Origin: CAYQLK01 sp964426075
Lineage (GTDB): Bacteria > Patescibacteriota > Microgenomatia > CAYQLK01
Direction: 5' to 3'
NCBI GenBank assembly: GCA_964426075.1
Contig: CAYROP010000011.1
Location: 1-32,250 of the forward strand
DNA: 32,250 nucleotides
Made by a program: the position numbers and the translations under genes. Below, in pieces: positions 1 through 7,886 of this stretch. Each line of letters opens with the position of its first letter. The first letter of the stretch is position 1. The notes under the pieces are model-generated. The model had not been told where the DNA came from. It saw only the letters and a program-made list of their open reading frames with translations, and searched no databases.

Positions 1-576
1 TGATGTACACGGTACCGTATTGAGATAAACAGGTGTTACAGGAATTAAATTATCCGAAAGTGGCCCCATCTCAATCGAAAATTTTGCACTGACATCTACC
101 AAATCTTTGTCTGTAAAATTCGCAAAAGCCGCACTAAATCGAATTTTGTCGCCCTTTTTTACCTGGTAACCATAACCAAACTTAGAGTAATAATGCATTT
201 CGGCATACTCAATTGAAACAACATGCGCAAGTTCTTGTTTCTGGCTACATACTGGATCTTTCCCCCCAACTTTATTTGCATAAACATACCTCATTGACTG
301 CTTTGGTGCGTTAATTGGTTTGGGATTATATGATTTGATATATCCATCCATAGGAACCACAAACTCACCATTAGAATACAAGTTTGTTTCAACACCGTTC
401 ATCAAATCAACAGGCTTTGATCCTGCCTTAACCAGTATAGGGTCAGTTGTAAAATCAAAAATATATTTACTTTCTGTTTGAAGATGTTTGTGGTTCTTAT
501 AATAATCAAATACAAGAAAACCAAGGATCAATAACAAAACAATATGCAAAAAAATCTTGATGTGTGTTATTTTCAT
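1..576 (-). CDS. Partial secreted PHM-like (copper type II monooxygenase fold) paralogue
   Basis: An open frame of 192 codons runs from an ATG at 576 to the window edge without a stop, so the C-terminus is missing. Residues 5-22 form one hydrophobic segment after a short basic start, which suggests export or membrane anchoring. The stretch GYGYQVKKGDKI followed by a DLVDVSAKFSI-like strand aligns by eye with GYGYPLDKRDGI and DDVKIQFTF in the divergent gene at 609-1460, so I take the two as paralogues. Here the His-His pair of that neighbour is replaced by Ala-His (ELAHVVS), and the third His position by a non-His residue. The first copper site therefore looks degenerate. The HxH half lies beyond the window. 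Homology to the neighbour is fairly secure; a monooxygenase function for this copy is doubtful. Confidence 0.6.
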   Translation of the reverse strand, partial: MKITHIKIFLHIVLLLILGFLVFDYYKNHKHLQTESKYIFDFTTDPILVKAGSKPVDLMNGVETNLYSNGEFVVPMDGYIKSYNPKPINAPKQSMRYVYANKVGGKDPVCSQKQELAHVVSIEYAEMHYYSKFGYGYQVKKGDKIRFSAAFANFTDKDLVDVSAKFSIEMGPLSDNLIPVTPVYLNTVPCTS

Positions 577-608
577 AGCTAAATCAATGTTATTATCATA
601 CACTAGAT
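577..608. promoter_or_regulatory. Divergent promoter region between two PHM-like genes
   Basis: Only 32 bases separate the two divergent starts, so both promoters must lie here or extend into the genes. The minus strand reads TATGATAAT and the plus strand TATCAT, both acceptable -10 elements. No Shine-Dalgarno sequence is visible for either gene. The assignment is by position and composition only. Confidence 0.3.
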
Positions 609-1460
609 ATGGTCAAACCTATGAAAAAAAACATACTTTGGATTTTAATTTTTATATCAGGCTTCTTTTTAGCAAAATTGACCTCAAATCAAATTGTTAT
701 TTTTACTAGCAAAAGCTATCAATTATCCGCACAAGACTACATCGGTAAATACGATTTTATTAAATTTTTCCCAAAAAAATCATTTTGGATAAATCGAATA
801 GATTATGAAGTTATTGGTGGGGGGAGAGAAACTATCCATCATGTAATATTAGAGAATCTCAGTAAACAGGACTATACTTGTCCGAATGTATTCAGAGAAA
901 GGATTCACGCAAATGGTAGAGAAATAAGTCCATTAGTATTACCGGCTGGGTATGGGTACCCACTAGACAAAAGGGATGGAATTGCAGTAATTAATCATCT
1001 TGTTAATCCATCAAGCAATAAACTGGACGACGTTAAAATTCAATTTACTTTTACAGTCAAACCCAAAAATTTTCTAACCAAAATGATCGACGTTCAACCA
1101 ATCTGGTTAGATGTAAGAAACTGTACAAATGATCCAACATTTTTTGTGCCACCTAAAACACAGCAGACGTTCACAATTGAACCAAAAATCTACGCTCCCC
1201 ACGATGGGGAAATAGTCTACGTTGGTGGTCACTTGCACAATTACGGTAAAAAAATAACTCTACAGGTAGCTGATACAAAATACGAGATTCTACCAGAACC
1301 GAATTTTACTAACATTAATAAAGTTCCGCACTACACATTCCACCAAAATCTCCAACAAGTAAAAAAAGGTGATCTAATGGATATGCATGTGGATTATGAC
1401 AATATTTCCGAAAGCGAAATCGATGGAATGGGAATTGGGATGATGTATTTATCAAAATAA
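609..1460 (+). CDS. Secreted PHM/SURNod19-like copper monooxygenase-fold protein
   Basis: This 283-residue protein has an N-terminal hydrophobic anchor (about residues 8-26) and is presumably extracytoplasmic. Its His layout matches peptidylglycine alpha-hydroxylating monooxygenase: an HH pair (H77-H78) and a later single His in INHLVNP (H130) correspond to the CuA ligands, and GGHLHNYG (H208xH210) to the CuB HxH. Several Met residues near the C-terminus (for example MDMH and MGIGMM) could supply the CuB Met. The GGHLHNYG environment also resembles the plant SURNod19 family. In the known family, ascorbate-driven copper chemistry hydroxylates substrates; the substrate here is unknown. The start could be 609 or the in-frame ATG at 621. 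It is divergent from a degenerate paralogue and convergent with the hydrolase at 1476-2609. I assign the fold from motifs, not from a search. Confidence 0.6.
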   Translation: MVKPMKKNILWILIFISGFFLAKLTSNQIVIFTSKSYQLSAQDYIGKYDFIKFFPKKSFWINRIDYEVIGGGRETIHHVILENLSKQDYTCPNVFRERIHANGREISPLVLPAGYGYPLDKRDGIAVINHLVNPSSNKLDDVKIQFTFTVKPKNFLTKMIDVQPIWLDVRNCTNDPTFFVPPKTQQTFTIEPKIYAPHDGEIVYVGGHLHNYGKKITLQVADTKYEILPEPNFTNINKVPHYTFHQNLQQVKKGDLMDMHVDYDNISESEIDGMGIGMMYLSK

Positions 1461-1475
1461 TATCCCAATAGTTTT

Positions 1476-2609
1476 TTAGTTCTCAACAAAATCAAAAACA
1501 TTCTTTAAGTGTTTTATTGCGACCGCAGCCTGAATAATATTTTCTAAGGCATTTTCAGATTTTACTGTTTTATCGTGTTGAAAAAATTGCAAACTAGTAT
1601 ACATAACCTGATCCTTTGGTAAATCATTTACCAAATCTATGGCCTGGCTTGCTGGCAAAAAAACATTTCTGCCAGAAGTCACAAATAATTTTGCTTTAAC
1701 ATTTTTTATTTTCGTTTTTGGCGACATATTATCAATAATTCCCTTTGCTTCTTCAGGCAGTCTTGCAAATAATTCAGGCGATTTGTTTGGGTCTGTGTTT
1801 GATAAAAAGTCATAAAAAACTTTTCCATCATTAGATAATTTTGAGTACTGGTATTCACTTAATCTTTTTCGATCAAAAAGTGTTTGAAAAATTAAATATC
1901 CTTCCTCATCGTCATTAATATAATCAGAATATTCTCGGTAAAGTATTTCTCTAGTTTCATCCTCAGCATACCAGGATATAACTGGGTTATTGTCATTAAT
2001 TTTCTCAGTTACTGTATCTCTCGTAAATTTGTACATGTCATATAAAACATCGTTTACAAGAATATACGAGACCCTGTCTCTAATCCTTTCTTCGCTTGAG
2101 GCTAGTAGTGCAAATGATGAGCCAAGGCAAAATCCTGCAAAACCTACCTTCGTCTTTTCAACATACGGCTGTTTTTCTACATATTGAAAAATATTCACAA
2201 AGTCATCGATAGTGCTACTTAGATACCTTGAATCAAGTAACTCTGGGACATCCGAAACAACGACTACAAAACCACTTTTTGCTAAACCTTTAATTGTCGC
2301 TAATATCCTATGGTCATCTTTAGGTAAATTAACACCTGCCGACAATATTACCGCAGGATATTTTTTTTGTTCATCAAAATCACCAGGTATCCAAATATCG
2401 GTTTTTAATAAATTTTTACCAGAGTTTATTTCAACCTCATTTTTAATTGGTTCTTTTGTAAAAACAGACAAAGGTTTTTGTTCAATTAGTGGAAAAATTT
2501 CAAGTAATAATGCAGTTGACTTTAGATAATTATTTATTACAGGAAAAATCGAAACATAACCAATTACAACGATTCCTAGACTTGCCAATATCAAAACAAG
2601 TTTATACAT
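1476..2609 (-). CDS. Membrane-anchored dienelactone-hydrolase-like alpha/beta hydrolase
   Basis: The nucleophile elbow reads GFCLGS with Cys161, as in the dienelactone hydrolase family, where Cys replaces the usual Ser. A C-terminal QHDK gives the likely catalytic His345. The expected acid between them, in the position of GxxDxxVP, reads GRNVFLP, so the Asp seems replaced or displaced. An N-terminal hydrophobic helix (about residues 2-27) suggests anchoring with the enzyme outside. Residues after the helix carry the usual alpha/beta hydrolase entry strand (YPAVILSAG). I chose the ATG at 2609, 19 bases after the stop of the upstream gene. A longer in-frame start at 2675 would overlap that gene by 47 bases and put a basic stretch before the helix. 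It is probably co-transcribed with 2629-3240. The substrate is unknown. Confidence 0.65.
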   Translation of the reverse strand: MYKLVLILASLGIVVIGYVSIFPVINNYLKSTALLLEIFPLIEQKPLSVFTKEPIKNEVEINSGKNLLKTDIWIPGDFDEQKKYPAVILSAGVNLPKDDHRILATIKGLAKSGFVVVVSDVPELLDSRYLSSTIDDFVNIFQYVEKQPYVEKTKVGFAGFCLGSSFALLASSEERIRDRVSYILVNDVLYDMYKFTRDTVTEKINDNNPVISWYAEDETREILYREYSDYINDDEEGYLIFQTLFDRKRLSEYQYSKLSNDGKVFYDFLSNTDPNKSPELFARLPEEAKGIIDNMSPKTKIKNVKAKLFVTSGRNVFLPASQAIDLVNDLPKDQVMYTSLQFFQHDKTVKSENALENIIQAAVAIKHLKNVFDFVEN

Positions 2610-2628
2610 AAAATATTTATGAATTTTT

Positions 2629-3240
2629 TTACTTAATCCTTTCAAGAGTACTGAATACTTTAGCAAGCGGATCATCCAAGCTTACCCCATTCTGATCAAA
2701 ATCATCATATAAAACAGTGTCTTTTTCAAGAAAATCCATTGTTGTAGCTGTCAAACCAAAATCATGTTGATTTATAAAATGAAATGGCGGTTGAGGTTCA
2801 CCCTTAGCTGTAAGCAGCGTTAAACAGATAGAATCTTGCGCAGTTGATTTGCAGGGTTGAGTAGTAATGTTTGGATAGTCGACTTTCATTTTAGTAATTA
2901 GTTCTTCGATCGTCTTTGCCTCCAAAAATCCTTGATAAAAACTTACTTTTGTCGGAGCAATATAAGGCCTTGTCGTGTCAGTAAAAGTATAGACTACCGC
3001 CTCTGATGAGCTGTAGAGGTTAGTTGCTTGAGATTCAGTTACTTCATAGTCAGAAGGATATTCAAAACTAATTCCAAACTCTTGATTGGTAATTTTTTTT
3101 GTTAAAGGAGATGATGTTTTAGGTTTAATTGAAGTAGAATCGTTCTTATAATTTTGACCTCCACTTTGCTTAAACAACAAAAAAGATAGAATAAGAATAG
3201 CTAAAGTCAAAACAGCGACAATAATAATTTTTACTCTCAT
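2629..3240 (-). CDS. Secreted PsbP-like domain protein, function unknown
   Basis: The 203-residue protein has a signal anchor (about residues 3-23), a Ser/Thr/Lys-rich linker, then a globular domain opening with FGISFEYPSDYEV. That opening is typical of PsbP-like domains in small secreted bacterial proteins. Two Cys residues (in the PCKS and SICL segments) lie close together and could form a disulfide. It is the first gene of a two-gene minus-strand unit with the hydrolase downstream. A TATAAT box on the minus strand (3260-3255) lies 14 bases before the ATG, so the leader would be about 8 nt. No enzymatic motif is visible. Confidence 0.6.
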   Translation of the reverse strand: MRVKIIIVAVLTLAILILSFLLFKQSGGQNYKNDSTSIKPKTSSPLTKKITNQEFGISFEYPSDYEVTESQATNLYSSSEAVVYTFTDTTRPYIAPTKVSFYQGFLEAKTIEELITKMKVDYPNITTQPCKSTAQDSICLTLLTAKGEPQPPFHFINQHDFGLTATTMDFLEKDTVLYDDFDQNGVSLDDPLAKVFSTLERIK

Positions 3241-3281
3241 ATCTTTATAATAAAATTATACATCACAACACCTTTAGATTA
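3241..3281. promoter_or_regulatory. Back-to-back promoter region, start of the large paralogue operon
   Basis: TATAAT occurs on the plus strand at 3246-3251, about 30 bases before the ATG at 3282. It also occurs on the minus strand at 3260-3255, 14 bases before the ATG at 3240. The two -10 boxes are only 3 bases apart, so the divergent transcripts probably compete for polymerase. The plus-strand one is the best candidate for the main promoter of the 3282-17289 gene run. I see no clear -35 element for either. Confidence 0.45.
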
Positions 3282-3713
3282 ATGAAAAAATTATATTTAA
3301 TATTATTCCCTTTAATAATCGTCATTCTTTTAGCGGTTTTAGTTTCAATTGACTATTTAAAAGCAAAAGTTTTAAGTATTTCAGTCGCTTCACAGACTAT
3401 TTCCGAAGAATTAATTATAGATTCTATTGAGATGCCTGGAAACGGATTTGCATATATATTTCAAAACTCAGGTTTGGATAGTAATGGTGGATTGTTTATA
3501 GGAGGTACCGATTTTTTAACAAAAGGCAGTCACAAGAATGTAGCAGTTAAAATTGTGAAACCACAGCTTCCTAACCTTAACCCAAAAATTTCAAAATTCA
3601 CTATTAGGTTAATAGAGGATACAACCGGGGAAAGGTTAATTGATACAACAGATGATAAGCCATTTAAGTCAGTATTTGGATTTGAGTTTTCAAAAGAGTT
3701 TTTAAGTTTGTGA
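3282..3713 (+). CDS. Small membrane-anchored extracytoplasmic protein, unknown
   Basis: This 143-residue protein starts with a strong hydrophobic segment (residues 4-30) and continues as a beta-rich, Cys-free domain (alternating strands such as NVAVKIVKP and SKFTIRLIED). No family is recognised. It leads the plus-strand run, and its stop lies 7 bases before the GTG of the first His/Cys-rich paralogue, so co-transcription is likely. The C-terminal half could be an Ig-like or jelly-roll domain, but this is only an impression from the strand pattern. Confidence 0.6.
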   Translation: MKKLYLILFPLIIVILLAVLVSIDYLKAKVLSISVASQTISEELIIDSIEMPGNGFAYIFQNSGLDSNGGLFIGGTDFLTKGSHKNVAVKIVKPQLPNLNPKISKFTIRLIEDTTGERLIDTTDDKPFKSVFGFEFSKEFLSL

Positions 3714-3720
3714 GATTTAA

Positions 3721-4887
3721 GTGAATAAAATATATTTACTAATATTTTTTTGGCTAACAATTTTTGTTTTTTCTTTTTTTGTTTTCAAAAACTTATTTTT
3801 GTTAACAAATCGAGATATGTCCTTAGTCGATTATTTACCAACAAAATTGTCAGAATGCAATGTATCTCCTGAAAGAAATTCATGCACTAGAAGACTTGCC
3901 ATTAGTGATTTAAAGCAAAATTCATTTGAAGATATTTTAACTGCGCTAGAAATAATTCAAAACAAAAATATGCCTTATCAATTTCACGACTATTTACATT
4001 TTTTATCAATGGAAAAATACTATATTAGCCAAAACTTGGCTGAAGTATTTATTGAATGTACTCCTGTTTATTTTAACGCCTGTTATCACGGTGTAGTTAT
4101 TGGTTTGTTAAATAGTCTATCCTCATCACCAGACAGTTTGGAATTTAAAGAAAAAATGAGTACAGGCTGTAATATTTTCATCGAAAAAAAACAGCAAGGG
4201 TTTTTAGAACAATGTATTCACGGTGTTGGTCATGCGATTATGATTGCAAAAAATTATGAGTTATTTGATTCATTAATGCTTTGTGATGAATTAAGTATTC
4301 AAAAATCGACCTGCTATGGTGGAGTATTTATGGAAAATTTTCCTCAAAGTTCCAGTACCGATTTGCCGTCTAAATATTTACCAACCAATTCTGATAAGTT
4401 ATATCCTTGCAACATGCTTGGACAAAACTATCAAGAACAGTGTTATATATTCTTGACTATTTATCACAACCACATCGGTAACGGTAACTGGACCGAAACG
4501 AGCGAATTTTGTCAAAGCATTCCTGAGTCCGCCCAAGACGAATGTTTTGGGGCAATAGGTAGTAGTGTTATGCCTAGTTTTGAAAATATCACAACCTTAA
4601 AAGACATATGTAATGTAGTTGATGGATCAAATAAACAAAAACTATTTTGCTATTTAGGTGTTGTTAGTGCTTTTGATGATAAATTTGGAGGACAAAACAA
4701 AGCATTAATCCAATCGATTGACTTTTGTTCAACTTTACAAAATGAGTATCAACCGTATTGTTTCGAAAGAGTTTCATGGGTTTTCACTAGATGGCTTTCA
4801 GTTGACGACCACATTAATTCTTGCAAACAAATAGATAATCAAGAAAATAAAAAAATATGTTCACAAAGAGTACAAATATCAAATTAA
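3721..4887 (+). CDS. His/Cys-rich membrane-anchored paralogue 1 of 8
   Basis: GTG start, 388 residues. A signal anchor (about 4-30) is followed by a soluble part that shares an ordered motif set with seven other genes in this window: HxxxH (H89, H93), CxHG (C121, H123), CxHxxGH (C165, H167, H171) and CxxGVFME (C198 to E205). After that come Cys-paired segments of the form C-x(10-14)-C-x-x-x-hydrophobic (for example CQSIP to ECFGAIG, and DFCSTLQ to YCFERV) that look like helical hairpins stapled by disulfides. I do not recognise a named family. Clustered invariant His residues suggest a metal site and the many Cys suggest an oxidising compartment; both are inferences. The HxxxH motif lacks the Gly that follows it in most copies (LHFLS instead of HxxG). 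The gene overlaps the next one by 31 bases. Confidence 0.75.
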   Translation: MNKIYLLIFFWLTIFVFSFFVFKNLFLLTNRDMSLVDYLPTKLSECNVSPERNSCTRRLAISDLKQNSFEDILTALEIIQNKNMPYQFHDYLHFLSMEKYYISQNLAEVFIECTPVYFNACYHGVVIGLLNSLSSSPDSLEFKEKMSTGCNIFIEKKQQGFLEQCIHGVGHAIMIAKNYELFDSLMLCDELSIQKSTCYGGVFMENFPQSSSTDLPSKYLPTNSDKLYPCNMLGQNYQEQCYIFLTIYHNHIGNGNWTETSEFCQSIPESAQDECFGAIGSSVMPSFENITTLKDICNVVDGSNKQKLFCYLGVVSAFDDKFGGQNKALIQSIDFCSTLQNEYQPYCFERVSWVFTRWLSVDDHINSCKQIDNQENKKICSQRVQISN

Positions 4888-5861
4888 CTTTTTTAGTAAT
4901 TACTGTTGTCGTTGCTTTGCTGGCTATCTATTATCAGCAGAATAACTCTGAAAAAGTTAAAACTCTCACAGATTTTGATAATTTAACATATCAACAAAAA
5001 CTTGAATCCTTTTCAGAATTTGCATCTAATTACCCTAACGAGTCGTGGGTTTTTTTAAAAAACAAATTTACAAAAGATAATCAAACTATTGACGATGTTC
5101 ACCAATTTGCCCACATTACCGGTAATTCAGCTTTCAAAAAATATGGAGTCGATGGTGTAAAAATATGTGACGCAACTTTTAGTTATGGATGCTTCCATGG
5201 TGTTACCGAAAGTATGATATTAAGTCTTGGCAAGAGTGTAATACCAGAAATAGAAAAAGTTTGTATTGAGACATTTAAAACCAACCCTGATTTTTTATCA
5301 GGATGTATTCACGGCACAGGCCATGGTCTTTTTGGGACTAATAATTCTAACCTTGAGCTGTCTCTATCCGACTGTAAAGGGTTTCAAGAAGTAAACAGAA
5401 ACTATTGTTATGACGGCGTTTTTATGGAGTATTCAGAACACCCCGATATTTATTCAGGAGCTGAAGATGAGTTTGTAAAAATCTGTTCTGAAGATGGAAG
5501 CGGGTTTGAAGAAAACTGTTCTAGATACGTATTTGCGGTTTTTGGCAACAAACATTCTTGGGATGTTAAAAAAATTACAATCGAGTGTCAAAACATTAAA
5601 TCAAAAAAAGTTGCTGGCGAGTGTCTTACAGGAATCGGATACTATGCAGTTTTTGAATCTAAAGCAAATACTGAAAAAATCATTCAAACTTGTAATCTTA
5701 CATCTAATAATTGGGTAAGCTACTGTATAATCGGAGCCGTAAGACAAATATACTCTCAAAAATATCAAAATTTTGAGCAAATTGGAAATACATTATGCGA
5801 CACACTCAAATTAGACAAAACAGCTTTTCAAAACTGTTCTCAAGAAATCAAACATCTTTAA
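4857..5861 (+). CDS. His/Cys-rich membrane-anchored paralogue 2 of 8
   Basis: At 334 residues this is the shortest of the eight copies. The anchor spans about residues 9-26. Family motifs: VHQFAH with H82 and H86, GCFHG (C112, H114), CIHGTGHG (C150, H152, H156) and CYDGVFME (C184 to E191). The C-terminal part has about four Cys-paired segments, including ECQNIK to ECLTGIG and TCNLTS to YCIIGAV. Compared with copies 1, 4, 5 and 8 it lacks the PC(N/L)xL element after FME. Its start lies inside the preceding gene, and its end overlaps the next start by 67 bases, so translation is probably coupled. Function is unknown; the metal and disulfide interpretation is the same inference as for the family. 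Confidence 0.75.
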   Translation: MFTKSTNIKLTFLVITVVVALLAIYYQQNNSEKVKTLTDFDNLTYQQKLESFSEFASNYPNESWVFLKNKFTKDNQTIDDVHQFAHITGNSAFKKYGVDGVKICDATFSYGCFHGVTESMILSLGKSVIPEIEKVCIETFKTNPDFLSGCIHGTGHGLFGTNNSNLELSLSDCKGFQEVNRNYCYDGVFMEYSEHPDIYSGAEDEFVKICSEDGSGFEENCSRYVFAVFGNKHSWDVKKITIECQNIKSKKVAGECLTGIGYYAVFESKANTEKIIQTCNLTSNNWVSYCIIGAVRQIYSQKYQNFEQIGNTLCDTLKLDKTAFQNCSQEIKHL

Positions 5862-7057
5862 AGTATTTAAAGATTTTATTAGGAATTCTAATTATTTTTA
5901 TTTCATCAATTCTTTCTTACTTTTTTATCTACACGAATTCAAACAAAAATCCTAACGATCAAGATATTTATTCGTTATTTACTAAATGTTCACAAAAATA
6001 TCAGTCTACACTCACGGATAGTAGGGAATATTGTTACTCTTTGGAGTTTAAAAAGATATCGGCCAAATATGGCAGCAACCATGCATTCCAAAAACTCGAT
6101 GATCTCAAAAAAATTGATCCCACAGCATCAGGTTGTCATTGGATCGCGCACGGAATCGGAACAGGAGAGTATTTAAAAGATTCTAACAACTGGAGACAAA
6201 ATCTAACCAAAATTAATCAGACATGTAACTATGGGGCTCAGCATGGAATAGTTGAAGCATATATTAATACACTACCCGAAGGTAAAATTACCGAAAATAA
6301 TATCATTTCAATCTGTGGAAATAATCCAATTAACGACTGCAATCATATTGTTGGCCATGTGGTGTTAGTATCACTTGCCGGAGATGTTGATAATGCAATT
6401 AATGTTTGTAAAGTTTTTACCCACCCTCTTCAAAATCATTATTGTAATCAAGGAGTATTTATGGAAAACATTACCGCCCTTAACCTAATTGATCACAAAA
6501 TTGTGACAGAAGAATACTTAAACTGGTCAGCTAGACTTGATGAGATTGAACAAATGTGTAAAAAATATTCTGATCCGGTTGCAACGGCTTGTTGGGAAGA
6601 AATAACTCACGCCTCAGTTCAGAAATACTTTAGTGAGCCTTATAAGGTATTTGAACTTTGTGATGAATCATCATCGGCCGAAGGTAGGGATAAGTGTAAA
6701 ACACACGCCATAGGAATTATTACCGCAAATTATGCTCATGATTTAAATAAGGCCTCTAATCTATGTAAATTGAAACAAAAATCTGATTTAAAATTTGAAA
6801 AAAATTGTTATTCAAATATCGTTGGTAGTACACTCTCCACTGTTCCCGAAAAACTATCTCAGTCTGTCGATTTTTGTGACAAACTTGAAAATATTAATTT
6901 TGCCTCGGACTGTTTTGCTATGATTTACACTATTGCAAATTCTGGCTTATTCTCAAAAGACGAGGTAAAAAAAATTTGTGACGAGAAAAACAGAAACCAT
7001 AACGACTTATGTTTAGTGGATAATGGTTTAATAAAGAACATAAATATTAATGATTAA
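5795..7057 (+). CDS. His/Cys-rich membrane-anchored paralogue 3 of 8
   Basis: 420 residues with a longer basic N-terminus before the anchor (about residues 25-47). The motifs are GCHWIAH (C114, H115, H119), a shifted CxHG in which the Cys is at C144 and the His at H150 (AQHG), CNHIVGH (C182, H184, H188) and CNQGVFME (C217 to E224). All five family His residues are kept while one Cys has moved, so the His seem to be under the stronger constraint. Five Cys-paired segments follow. The start at 5795 is the only ATG that includes the whole anchor, although it gives a 67-base overlap with the upstream gene. After its stop there is a 48-base gap with a -10-like box, so this may end one sub-operon. 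Confidence 0.72.
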   Translation: MRHTQIRQNSFSKLFSRNQTSLKYLKILLGILIIFISSILSYFFIYTNSNKNPNDQDIYSLFTKCSQKYQSTLTDSREYCYSLEFKKISAKYGSNHAFQKLDDLKKIDPTASGCHWIAHGIGTGEYLKDSNNWRQNLTKINQTCNYGAQHGIVEAYINTLPEGKITENNIISICGNNPINDCNHIVGHVVLVSLAGDVDNAINVCKVFTHPLQNHYCNQGVFMENITALNLIDHKIVTEEYLNWSARLDEIEQMCKKYSDPVATACWEEITHASVQKYFSEPYKVFELCDESSSAEGRDKCKTHAIGIITANYAHDLNKASNLCKLKQKSDLKFEKNCYSNIVGSTLSTVPEKLSQSVDFCDKLENINFASDCFAMIYTIANSGLFSKDEVKKICDEKNRNHNDLCLVDNGLIKNININD

Positions 7058-7086
7058 TTCAATTTGCCATACCCAAGTCACTTACA

Positions 7087-7092
7087 TATAAT
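7087..7092 (+). promoter_or_regulatory. TATAAT -10 box, possible internal promoter
   Basis: A perfect TATAAT lies 13 bases before the ATG at 7106, in one of the few gaps of the paralogue run. If used, the transcript would have a leader of only about 6 nt. No convincing -35 is seen, so this rests on the -10 match and position alone. Confidence 0.35.
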
Positions 7093-7105
7093 TAGCTAGT
7101 AACAA

Positions 7106-7855
7106 ATGAAAACTAAAACTCCAAAAGGTTCCAAAAACCCCCAATCAAAAAAAACAAACCAATCAATAATTAAATATATTATTTTTGTACTTGTATTAAT
7201 TGGAATAGGGTCTCTAATTGGTCTAGGTTTTAATTTTGTTAACAATAATTTTTTCAACAAAAAATCCACAACAGATACAACACAGCAGGAAAACACTGTT
7301 GGAAAAAACGTCGGAGGAATTAACTATTCTACAGAGTTACCTGAATCTGGACTAAATTATATTTCTGAAGTTTTCAAAAAAGTGTATCAAGAAGAATACA
7401 AACCAACCTCACTAGAAATCAAACTCGTTACTCAAGCAGAAGAAACAGGTGATGTATATGTTGGCACATGGACCGTTAACAGTAAAGCGTTTTTTGTGTT
7501 GTATGTAACAGGAACATCAAATAGCGTCCCAAGATATATTCGAACCTGGGCTCTAGATACTGGTATTAATGTTAACCAAAAACTGGCAGAAACTTCCATT
7601 ACTGCATACTTTAACAAAGAATATATCAACTCAGTCGGAAGCCTTACTTGTTCAGAAATTACCAACCCTGAAAGTCCAGAAGGTGGAACTATTAAAGACT
7701 GTGCCGGAGTAGCCAGCACGACATCAGGGGACAAACTAGGTATTAGCGTTAGAGCACCAATTTTAATCCAGACAAGTGAAAAAGGGACTTCTACAGCAGC
7801 ATGTTTCATTCCAAAGGAAACAGCAGCAAGTTATATACATAAAACCTGTATATAA
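7106..7855 (+). CDS. Membrane-anchored accessory protein in the paralogue run, unknown
   Basis: The 249-residue protein has a very basic Lys/Ser/Pro-rich cytoplasmic N-terminus (about 1-20), one membrane segment (about 22-45), a Thr/Gln-rich linker and an external domain. That domain contains TGDVYVGTWTVNSK and four Cys (LTCSE, KDCAG, AACFIP, KTCI) that could make two disulfides. The family is not recognised. The same layout (basic tail, one helix, hydrophilic linker, small Cys-containing domain) recurs in the gene at 10374-10922. Both may therefore be accessory components of the same envelope system. It sits between paralogues 3 and 4, on the same strand, with 31 bases to the next start. Confidence 0.6.
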   Translation: MKTKTPKGSKNPQSKKTNQSIIKYIIFVLVLIGIGSLIGLGFNFVNNNFFNKKSTTDTTQQENTVGKNVGGINYSTELPESGLNYISEVFKKVYQEEYKPTSLEIKLVTQAEETGDVYVGTWTVNSKAFFVLYVTGTSNSVPRYIRTWALDTGINVNQKLAETSITAYFNKEYINSVGSLTCSEITNPESPEGGTIKDCAGVASTTSGDKLGISVRAPILIQTSEKGTSTAACFIPKETAASYIHKTCI

Positions 7856-7886
7856 TATTTCCAATTAATTGTTTTAAACTACTTGT

